The notes below the pieces were generated by a model. The model was not told where the DNA came from and searched no databases. It saw only the letters and a program-made list of their open reading frames with translations. A program made the translations under genes and the position numbers. This document shows, piece after piece, positions 33,790 through 40,012 of a stretch of DNA of 40,012 nt. The stretch spans positions 1 through 40,012 of the forward strand of contig CANKVN010000010.1 of the NCBI GenBank assembly GCA_947487055.1, read 5' to 3'. Position 1 is the stretch's first letter. Every line of letters starts with the position of its first letter. Origin of the DNA: Flavobacteriales bacterium. Its GTDB lineage: Bacteria; Bacteroidota; Bacteroidia; NS11-12g; UBA955.

Positions 33790-35427
33790 ATGGAAATAAA
33801 AAACGAAAACCTGGCCGATTGCTTTGCGGCTGTATACAGAAAAACCGTTTCAGGCGGCCTTCACAAAGACAGCAAATCTTTGGATGCCGAAATTGAAGCA
33901 TGGGCCCAAAACCTGAACATGTCGCGCGATGAACTGATTGTGTTTGCACTCATTTTTCACCACCAGTTTCGCATTGCCCCTATCAATGAAGACAGGCTCT
34001 ACGAGCTGGCCGAAAGGCAGATGGGTAATCGCGGAGATGCCTATGATATATTAAACAGTTTTCGAAAATTGCGGGTGGTGGGAGAATCCGACAATCCCAT
34101 GGAAAGCAAAATTATTTTGCAACGCTCCGTTTGGGCTGCTGCCAGAAAAGGCGATATTCAGTTTTTAAGGGAAATAAAGCCTATAGGCCTGCAACGGTTT
34201 GCAGAATATTTCCGATACACCCTCCTCGACCACGATTTTTTAACCGACAGGGAACTAACCGAAGAACTGGAGTTTCTGATGGCGGTGAACCCTGAATTAA
34301 CCCTGGTGAAACATATCCGCCGCCTTCCATTGAGCCAGATGTTTTTGATTTGCGCCATTGCGGTTCGCTTTATTACCGAAAACAAGCCTTTTGAAATGCG
34401 CTACATTGAAAGGTTTGTGCGCAGCAGCAGCGGTTTTGCCTTGCTTAAGAAGGTTGTAACCTCCAATCAGTGGGCGCCTATCAAGGCCAAGCTTGTGCAG
34501 CATGCCGGTGGTTCGCTGCTGGGCGATGATATAGAGCTGGAGCTTACCAACAAAGGGGTTGAGGTGTTGTTGCCCGAAATGGCAGATACCCTGCAAGCCA
34601 ACATAAAGGAGAAAATGAAGGAGTTGCCGCCGTATGCCATTTGCCATACCAAAATTAAAGAGGCCAGCCTGCTTTTTGAACCCGGTGTTCAGCAGCAGGT
34701 AAACGACCTGCAAAGGCTCCTTCGCCCTGCCATGTTCAAGCAGTTTAAACGCAAATTGCCACCTCAGGGCCGCATGTCCGGCCTCACCGTGCTGTTCTAT
34801 GGGGCCCCCGGAACCGGCAAAACAGAACTGGCGCTGCAGCTGGCACGCACAACCGGCAGACCGGTTTTCAGGCTGGACGTAACACACATCATGAGCAAGT
34901 GGGTGGGCGAAAGCGAAAAAAACCTTAAATCGTTCTTTTACGATTACCGCAAAGCCGTTGAATACCGCCATCCTGAGCCCATTTTGCTCCTCAATGAGTG
35001 CGATGGCCTCATTACCCGCCGCATGGCCGTTAACTCTTCGGTGGATCAAATGACCAATGCCCTGCAGAATATTTTGCTGGAGGAAATGGAAAACTTCAGC
35101 GGAATCATGATTGCCACCACCAACATGACCCGCAACCTCGACGATGCCTTCGAACGCCGCTTTCTCTTTAAGGTATGTTTTGAATTGCCCGAACAGGATA
35201 TAGCGCTTAAAATTTGGCAACAGGCCATTCCGGACCTAAGCAGGGAGCAGGCAGCAAACATCGCAGCAAGGTATAGGTACAGCGCTGCAGAAATTTACAA
35301 CATCGCCAGGAAACTGGCCGTGCAGGCATTGTTGCGGCAAAAGGTTCCACTGCACGAACTGGTATTGCAGCTGTGCACCGAGGAAAAATGGACCAAACAG
35401 GCCAAGCATAGCATGGGTTTTTCCTAA
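33790..35427 (+). CDS. AAA-family ATPase
   Basis: The 545-residue protein (ATG 33790; the frame opens earlier at 33751 with poor residues) has a ~300-residue helical N-domain of unknown type and one AAA module. Walker A is GAPGTGKT (338-345). The following MSKWVGESEKNL carries the usual pore-loop-like W-V-G-E-S-E. Walker B reads PILLLNECDG, with Asn402 in place of the Asp before catalytic Glu403. Sensor 1 (MIATTNMTRNLDDAFERRF) and arginine-finger residues are present. It probably remodels a protein or complex; the partner is unknown. The N-E variant occurs in this AAA subgroup, so activity may be retained. Confidence 0.88.
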   Translation: MEIKNENLADCFAAVYRKTVSGGLHKDSKSLDAEIEAWAQNLNMSRDELIVFALIFHHQFRIAPINEDRLYELAERQMGNRGDAYDILNSFRKLRVVGESDNPMESKIILQRSVWAAARKGDIQFLREIKPIGLQRFAEYFRYTLLDHDFLTDRELTEELEFLMAVNPELTLVKHIRRLPLSQMFLICAIAVRFITENKPFEMRYIERFVRSSSGFALLKKVVTSNQWAPIKAKLVQHAGGSLLGDDIELELTNKGVEVLLPEMADTLQANIKEKMKELPPYAICHTKIKEASLLFEPGVQQQVNDLQRLLRPAMFKQFKRKLPPQGRMSGLTVLFYGAPGTGKTELALQLARTTGRPVFRLDVTHIMSKWVGESEKNLKSFFYDYRKAVEYRHPEPILLLNECDGLITRRMAVNSSVDQMTNALQNILLEEMENFSGIMIATTNMTRNLDDAFERRFLFKVCFELPEQDIALKIWQQAIPDLSREQAANIAARYRYSAAEIYNIARKLAVQALLRQKVPLHELVLQLCTEEKWTKQAKHSMGFS

Positions 35428-35442
35428 GCGCAAGGTGTTTAT

Positions 35443-35473
35443 TTGGTAATCCATACATTTAGCCCCAATTTTG
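35443..35473 (+). promoter_or_regulatory. promoter of the membrane/lipoprotein/TraB operon
   Basis: TTG at 35443-35445, a 20-base spacer, and CAATTTTG at 35466-35473 (one mismatch to TAnnTTTG). The ATG at 35480 follows six bases later; this is why the in-frame TTG at 35471 is not the start. Confidence 0.5.
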
Positions 35474-35479
35474 TATTGG

Positions 35480-35890
35480 ATGAATATTGTGATTGCCGCC
35501 GGTGTTTTGTTTGCTGTTTTGGTCATTTTGGCCAGGTTTATTTCCGTTAAAGGCCTTTCGGTGCTAACTACCGAAGAAAAAGGCCGCTACCTGGAGGTTG
35601 CCGCATCAATCCAAAAAACGTCGTTGCTGGTTTTGGCGTTGCTTATCTTGCTGTTTGTTTTTCTTGGATACCAGCAATTTATTTCACCCTTATGGCTCAC
35701 CGGCCTTTACCTGGGCAGCTTTTTGGTTTATAACATGGTTTCCTCTTTCGTTATTTACCGCAAAATGCAGGCTGCCGGTTTGCCGGCCGTGTTTTCCGGC
35801 AAATGGTTTCTTTCCACTGCACTCAGAATGCTCGGGCTGCTTATCCTGATGGCAGGAATGTTGTACGCTTTTAGTCTGGGGTTATGGTGA
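35480..35890 (+). CDS. four-helix membrane protein
   Basis: The 136-residue product has hydrophobic helices near residues 2-20, 46-65, 71-92 and 109-131, with polar loops (TTEEKGRYLEVAASIQK, YRKMQAAGLPAVFSGKW). I recognise no family. Its stop overlaps the lipoprotein start by seven bases, and a promoter lies just upstream, so it leads a three-gene operon ending with the TraB-like gene. Confidence 0.7.
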   Translation: MNIVIAAGVLFAVLVILARFISVKGLSVLTTEEKGRYLEVAASIQKTSLLVLALLILLFVFLGYQQFISPLWLTGLYLGSFLVYNMVSSFVIYRKMQAAGLPAVFSGKWFLSTALRMLGLLILMAGMLYAFSLGLW

Positions 35891-36327
35891 AAAAAATAGC
35901 CCGCTTTTATATCCCGCTGCTTCTTATGCTGGCCATGGCTTCCTGCAGGGTTAGCGATCCCACCAAAACAAAAAATTGGTTGATGATTTCCGAAGGCGGA
36001 GGCATTACCGGTGCGTTTATCCAGTATTACATGCTCCCCAATGGCAATATTTACCGAAGGGAACACACCGACACCGTTTACATCAAATTGTATCCCATGC
36101 CCGGCCGCATTGCCAGGGGATATTTTCGGGATTTGCCCGCCGTGTTTTTAAACACCGGCGATAAACCCATGCCCGACAATATCAGCAAATCACTGGTTTG
36201 GCAGAAAAATGGAGAGCAAAAGGGTTTGCTGTGGTACTATCCAAGCGACCGCTCTGATAAAGCGGATGAATTTTACAATTTTCTCCTCCGGGAAATGCAT
36301 GAGTATAACCCCACCGCCAGCCGATGA
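35884..36327 (+). CDS. small lipoprotein
   Basis: The signal peptide ends in a lipobox (LLLMLAMASC, Cys21). The mature ~127 residues (MISEGGGITGAFIQYYMLPNG, ARGYFRDLPAVFLNTGDKP, KADEFYNFLLREMHEY) form a small soluble domain of a type I do not recognise. It overlaps the upstream gene by seven bases and the downstream gene by four (ATGA), so the three are translationally coupled. Confidence 0.78.
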   Translation: MVKKIARFYIPLLLMLAMASCRVSDPTKTKNWLMISEGGGITGAFIQYYMLPNGNIYRREHTDTVYIKLYPMPGRIARGYFRDLPAVFLNTGDKPMPDNISKSLVWQKNGEQKGLLWYYPSDRSDKADEFYNFLLREMHEYNPTASR

Positions 36328-37226
36328 AAAAAATAATATTTGCCTTTGTTGCCCTGTTTGTATGCTTCTCGCTGAACGCGCAACTGCTTTGGCGGGTAAC
36401 GCACCCGGTTACCAAAAAAGTATCCTTTCTGTTTGGAACCATGCACCTGGAGAATTACCGTTATTTCGAGGCGCATCCCGCACCGATGGATAGCCTCAAA
36501 CGCTGTTCCCGCGTCATCACAGAAGTGGATTTAACCGATCGTGGTGCCATGTTTTCCATGTTTCGCTATGCTGCCATGCCCGAGGGGGTGAAACTGTCGG
36601 ATAGCTTATCCAAAAGAGAATGGCAAAACCTGGACAGCATGCTGCAATTGGGCGATCCGCCCTTGAAAGCTTCCATGTATGACGATTACAGGCCTGCCCT
36701 GGTGGAAAGCATCCTTTCGCAACGCATGTTTGTGGATGCATACAAGGATTTGGTTTATGAGCGTATGGTGCCCATGGATCAGGGGATTGCCGATTTTGCC
36801 TACAAAAATGGCTACCAGAGGGATTACCTGGAAACCGCGGAAGATCAGTTCGAGGTGATGTTTATTAAACCTTCACTGGCCCTGCAGTTTAGTTCACTGA
36901 AACGCTTGCTCCACGGGCAGGAGGATAGTGCCGTGAAAGCCTATATCGCCCTTAGCCTTAAATTGCCCCGCTATTACAGCGCCCAGCAGCTGGACAGTAT
37001 TGAGTATGTGTTGGATAAATCCGTTACCGGAGATGCCGCAGAAGCCGCATGGATGAAGCAATTACTCGAGGATCGGAATGCCCTGTGGATGAAGAAACTG
37101 GAAGGTTTGTTTGTCCGCGAACGCTGCTTTGTGGCCGTAGGAGCCGCCCACTTAATTAAAGATGCGGGATTGATTGCTGGCCTCAGGCGGATGGGCTATA
37201 CCGTGGTGCCGGTTAAGTACCGCTAA
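36324..37226 (+). CDS. TraB/GumN family secreted protein
   Basis: A signal peptide (MKKIIFAFVALFVCFSLNA, then Gln) precedes the TraB/GumN (TIKI-like) domain. The family motifs are LLWRV, then FLFGTMHLENYRYF, the acidic VITEVDL, and the end AVGAAHLIKDAGLIAGLRRMGYTVV. Eukaryotic TIKI members are metalloproteases that use the GxxH and GAAH histidines seen here; the bacterial role is unknown. The 300-residue length is normal. Its 3' end overlaps the convergent menE-like gene by 14 bases. Confidence 0.88.
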   Translation: MKKIIFAFVALFVCFSLNAQLLWRVTHPVTKKVSFLFGTMHLENYRYFEAHPAPMDSLKRCSRVITEVDLTDRGAMFSMFRYAAMPEGVKLSDSLSKREWQNLDSMLQLGDPPLKASMYDDYRPALVESILSQRMFVDAYKDLVYERMVPMDQGIADFAYKNGYQRDYLETAEDQFEVMFIKPSLALQFSSLKRLLHGQEDSAVKAYIALSLKLPRYYSAQQLDSIEYVLDKSVTGDAAEAAWMKQLLEDRNALWMKKLEGLFVRERCFVAVGAAHLIKDAGLIAGLRRMGYTVVPVKYR

Positions 37227-38187
37227 GCAACAGGGTTTCCCGGCGTTTTAATTTGTTGGTTCCTGTAAACAGGAATGTTTTTCGGAAAACTATTTCCTTG
37301 GGCCTTAAATATGCGTTTGCAAACGGAATGCCTGCCAAATCAGGCGGGATAGTGCCTTCCGATAACACCAGCACCAGTTTTTCCCCGAGTATCGGATCCG
37401 GAAGGCCTGCGCAAAAGAAGGTGTTTTCCTCCAGCCCGCAATGGTTTGCTATCATGGCTTCCACCGCTTCTGGCTGGATTTTAATTCCCCCGGAATTGAT
37501 GATGTTGTCTGCGCGCCCGGTGATGATGAAACGCCCGTCGGGCAGGATGTCGGCACAGTCATTGGTTTGCAGCCACTGATTTTCCGTCAGTTCATTCCTG
37601 AATTGGAAGCGCCCGGAGGCATCGGTGCCAGTTTCCGTAGGCAGGATAAACCGAAATGCAGTTTCTTTGCCGGCCTGCCGCAGCGCTATGTGGCTGTAGG
37701 TTTCTGTCATGCCATAGGTGTGGTAGAACAGGGGTTTTTCCCATTGCTGCAGTTCCGCTTCCAGTTCGGCAGACAGGCCTGCTCCGCCCAGCAGCACCAA
37801 CCGAAAGCGCGACAAAGCGGTTTTGCTTTCCGGGTTTTGAAGCACCATGCCCAGCTGCATCGGGGTTAGGGAAACAATGCTGCCATTGCCATGGTAATGC
37901 AGCAGTGGGTTGGCCGATGCCGGAACCACATCAACCGGAATATTCCACACTGCAGCCCTGAATAGCTGCATCATGCCGCCAACTTTATCCAGGGGCAAAC
38001 AACAGTAAATGCGGTCTTGTGCGTCAATGCCCAAAGCATTTGCCGTCAGGCGGCAACTGAGCGCAATCAAGTCCCGTTTCAGGATGAAAGGTTTGGGTGC
38101 GCCTGTAGTGCCACTGGAGCTAACCGTAAAGGTATCCCGGCCAAATTGCCACTGTTGCAGCAGGAGAGCGGCTTCGGTTGTCAGCAC
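37213..38187 (-). CDS. menE: MenE-like O-succinylbenzoate-CoA ligase
   Basis: The short ANL-superfamily enzyme (324 residues) begins at GTG 38187, directly after the stop of the upstream gene. The P-loop VSSSGTTGAPKPFIL (~22-36), the TYGMTETYSHIAL block (~178-190), and the hinge ITGRADNIINSGGIKIQPEAVE are clear. The size and the missing N-terminal lobe match Bacteroidota MenE, which acts in menaquinone synthesis. No other men genes are here, so the assignment rests on family resemblance. The catalytic Lys near the end is in TNKLKRRETLL. Confidence 0.82.
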   Translation of the reverse strand: MLTTEAALLLQQWQFGRDTFTVSSSGTTGAPKPFILKRDLIALSCRLTANALGIDAQDRIYCCLPLDKVGGMMQLFRAAVWNIPVDVVPASANPLLHYHGNGSIVSLTPMQLGMVLQNPESKTALSRFRLVLLGGAGLSAELEAELQQWEKPLFYHTYGMTETYSHIALRQAGKETAFRFILPTETGTDASGRFQFRNELTENQWLQTNDCADILPDGRFIITGRADNIINSGGIKIQPEAVEAMIANHCGLEENTFFCAGLPDPILGEKLVLVLSEGTIPPDLAGIPFANAYLRPKEIVFRKTFLFTGTNKLKRRETLLLSGT

Positions 38188-39456
38188 TTATCCTATGGCC
38201 TTTTTAACTTCTGCGACCAGGGTGTCTATTTCTTCGCGGTTGTTGTAGTAGTGGGTGCTCACCCTGATGCAATCCACATTGTTTTCGCCAACATAGCGCA
38301 AGGTTATTTTTTTGCTGTAAAGCGAAGTAACAAACTCCGAGCTGGCTTTTGGGTTCCCATTGTTGATGCGGAATGCCACCTGTGCTCCGCGGCTTTTGGC
38401 TTCCGTGGGGGTGAACATGATTATTTTGTCACCCAGTGCCATCAAGGATTCCTGCAGGTAGGTGGCCAGGCTGCGCACGCGGGTTTCTATGCGTTCAGGG
38501 CCAATTTTCTTGTACAGCTTAAGGGCTTCAAGGCCCGCTTCAAACAAAGGTCCGCAAAAGGTTCCGTAATAAAAGCGGTGAGCATTCTCCACCAGCGTGC
38601 CGCCCGTAGGAGGGGTGTTTGCCATGTTGAATTCATTGCTGGAATAGGCCGCTACATGGGTGCAGCGGGTTTTGTTCAGCATGCTTTTTTTGATATAGAA
38701 ATAGCCAAGCCCCAGCGGAGCCAGTGCCCACTTGTGCAGGCAGCCGCTGTAGTAATCGCAGCCTATTTCATGCACATTGAAACGAATCATGCCCAGTGGG
38801 TGCGCTCCGTCCAGTGCAGTAATGATGTTGCTGCTTTTGGCAAAATCACAAATTTCCTGTACGGGCAAAATTTGACCAATGGTGCATGGAATATGGGGAA
38901 TGGCAATAACCTTTGTTTTTTTGGTTACGGCTTTTTTCAGGTTAGCAAGCGTTTCCTCCGCGGTTTTGCCCAGCGGGAATGTCCTGATAACGATGCCATC
39001 GAGATTGGCCCTGTGAAGCCATGCAATGCAGCCTCCGGCGTGTTCGTGGGTGGTCATCAATACCTCATCGCCTTTGCTGAGCGGAATGCCCCAGCAGGCG
39101 TGGTTAATGCCTTCGCTCACATTTTTGGTTATCGCAATTTCGTCGGCATCGCAGCCAATCAGTTCGGCAATGGCCTTTTGCAGGTCTTCGGTGTGGCCGG
39201 GGTAGGCTCCTTTGCTGGCAGCATGCTCAAAGCCTTTTTGCAGGCTGGCCAGCACCGGATAAGGGGTGATGCCCATGGTGCCGTTGTTCAGGAAAATACG
39301 GCCGTTTTCGATGGGGAACAACGACGCCCGAAGGGCAGACCAGTATTGCTCATCGTCTGCTGCCGCCGGAATTTCTGCAATCCTGTTGCGGATTTCAGCC
39401 CGGCTGCCTGCTACGGCCAGTAGGGCGGCGGTTGTGAGGAATGATTTTCTTTTCAC
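38188..39456 (-). CDS. class V aminotransferase with Tat-like signal
   Basis: This PLP enzyme is of the cysteine desulfurase / isopenicillin N epimerase type. Visible are THEHAGGCIAWL, the PLP-binding Asp in ALDGAHPLG, and the Schiff-base Lys in CLHKWALAPLG. The N-terminus KRKSFLTTAALLAVAGS is a possible Tat-type or ordinary export signal. I take GTG 39456 as the start because the upstream ATG (39477) lies inside the promoter's -7 box. The stop immediately precedes the menE-like GTG. The substrate is unknown; it could be an amino acid racemase/epimerase or lyase. Confidence 0.85.
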   Translation of the reverse strand: MKRKSFLTTAALLAVAGSRAEIRNRIAEIPAAADDEQYWSALRASLFPIENGRIFLNNGTMGITPYPVLASLQKGFEHAASKGAYPGHTEDLQKAIAELIGCDADEIAITKNVSEGINHACWGIPLSKGDEVLMTTHEHAGGCIAWLHRANLDGIVIRTFPLGKTAEETLANLKKAVTKKTKVIAIPHIPCTIGQILPVQEICDFAKSSNIITALDGAHPLGMIRFNVHEIGCDYYSGCLHKWALAPLGLGYFYIKKSMLNKTRCTHVAAYSSNEFNMANTPPTGGTLVENAHRFYYGTFCGPLFEAGLEALKLYKKIGPERIETRVRSLATYLQESLMALGDKIIMFTPTEAKSRGAQVAFRINNGNPKASSEFVTSLYSKKITLRYVGENNVDCIRVSTHYYNNREEIDTLVAEVKKAIG

Positions 39457-39470
39457 CGTTATAAGTAGCA

Positions 39471-39499
39471 CAAACATACAAAAATTTAGGCCCTCGCAA
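39471..39499 (-). promoter_or_regulatory. promoter of the aminotransferase-menE operon
   Basis: On the minus strand TTG (39497-39499), an 18-base spacer and TATGTTTG (39471-39478) match the consensus. The box contains the ATG that would otherwise start the gene, which supports GTG 39456. Confidence 0.7.
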
Positions 39500-39527
39500 A
39501 ACCTGCAGCGGTTTCATCTTTAAAACG

Positions 39528-39535
39528 TATTTTTG
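39528..39535 (+). promoter_or_regulatory. -7 element of anmK
   Basis: TATTTTTG matches TAnnTTTG 18 bases before the anmK ATG. No clear -33 TTG is visible. Confidence 0.55.
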
Positions 39536-39553
39536 CACACCTACATCGGGTCT

Positions 39554-40012
39554 ATGAAAGTGATTGGAATAATGAGCGGAACCAGCATGGACGGTGCTGA
39601 TCTTGCCCTGTGTGACGTGCACCACAACGGTGAAGAATGGGTGGCCAAAATACTGGCTGCAACCACCTATCCTTACGACGAAAAGTGGCGCGTGCGCCTT
39701 TCGCAACTGAGGTATCAAACCCCCGAACTGTATGCCAAAACCGATATTTTCTATGGCAGGTATCTGGGCGACCTGGTGAAGCGCTTTTGCAAAGACCATG
39801 CGCTAACCGCCGATTTGGTTGCCTCACATGGCCACACCATATTTCACCAGCCCGATTCATGGCTTACCGCCCAGGTAGGCGATGGCGCCACCCTCAATGC
39901 CACTTGCGGCATTCCGGTGGTTTCCAATTTCCGCAGGGCCGATGTGGCCCTGGGCGGTCAGGGTGCGCCACTGGCCGGCTTGGGTGATGAAATCCTGTTT
40001 CCCGAATACGAC
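39554..40012 (+). CDS. anmK: anhydro-N-acetylmuramic acid kinase, 3' end outside window
   Basis: The first 153 codons are present (about 40% of the usual ~360). The N-terminus MKVIGIMSGTSMDGADLAL carries the phosphate-binding MSGTSxDG motif, and ASHGHTIFHQP and AQVGDGATLNATCGIPVVSNF follow as in the family. The enzyme phosphorylates anhydroMurNAc from recycled peptidoglycan to MurNAc-6-phosphate. It diverges from the aminotransferase gene across a shared ~100-base promoter region. Confidence 0.95.
   Translation, partial: MKVIGIMSGTSMDGADLALCDVHHNGEEWVAKILAATTYPYDEKWRVRLSQLRYQTPELYAKTDIFYGRYLGDLVKRFCKDHALTADLVASHGHTIFHQPDSWLTAQVGDGATLNATCGIPVVSNFRRADVALGGQGAPLAGLGDEILFPEYD

Noticed and set aside
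34297-35220. 307-codon minus-strand frame
   Set aside because: It lies opposite the AAA ATPase, whose Walker motifs are unmistakable.
38017-39423. 468-codon plus-strand frame
   Set aside because: It is the antisense of the aminotransferase, whose PLP motifs and export signal are clear on the minus strand; the plus frame has no recognisable motif.
1-40012. CRISPR array, insertion sequence or prophage
   Set aside because: No regularly spaced repeats, transposase or phage structural genes were seen.

Overview
The window comes from a member of the Bacteroidota. Evidence for this is a type IX secretion C-terminal sorting domain on a secreted protein, many genes preceded by the phylum's -33 TTG / -7 TAnnTTTG promoter, weak or absent Shine-Dalgarno sequences, a CrtY/Blh/rhodopsin cluster, and WG-repeat, caspase and CHAT proteins typical of the phylum. 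The rhodopsin suggests a sunlit, probably aquatic habitat. I cannot name the genus.

Layout. 1-2192 (minus): a MntA/HepT toxin-antitoxin pair reads straight into an acetyl-CoA synthetase gene cut by the left edge. The HepT frame is truncated exactly where acs begins. 2343-4243: a T9SS-secreted protein, a CMD/AhpD-like protein, then tRNA-Phe with promoter and terminator. 4281-4958: decayed DNA holding a broken tRNA-like copy split by a foldable insertion. 4959-17158: a clan CD protease locus. A caspase-like protein plus a secreted 612-aa partner (minus) stands head to head with a TPR-CHAT protein (plus), followed by a WG-repeat lipoprotein and a 761-aa-frame envelope protein. 17231-23548 (minus): a compact seven-gene envelope operon of unknown function, with two transglutaminase-like proteins, a DUF4407 protein and several other membrane proteins.

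23782-27611: an acyl-CoA thioesterase, then a proton-pumping rhodopsin, a terminator-like hairpin, and a single gene fusing lycopene beta-cyclase to the Blh carotene-cleaving enzyme. The fusion could turn lycopene into retinal beside the apoprotein gene. 27827-30980: a DUF2846 protein, a class II glutamine amidotransferase coupled to a protein with a winged-helix-like tail, and a vWA protein. 31159-33464 (minus): a four-gene two-component operon closed by a GC-rich terminator. 33790-37226 (plus): an AAA ATPase, then a membrane protein, a lipoprotein and a TraB/GumN protein that overlap one another. 37213-39456 (minus): a MenE-like ligase and a PLP-dependent class V aminotransferase. 39554-40012: the start of anmK, cut by the right edge.

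The strongest candidates for undescribed biology are the CrtY-Blh fusion, the caspase/CHAT locus with its compositionally mosaic CHAT gene, and the seven-gene transglutaminase/DUF4407 operon. Functions for the last two are inference only.
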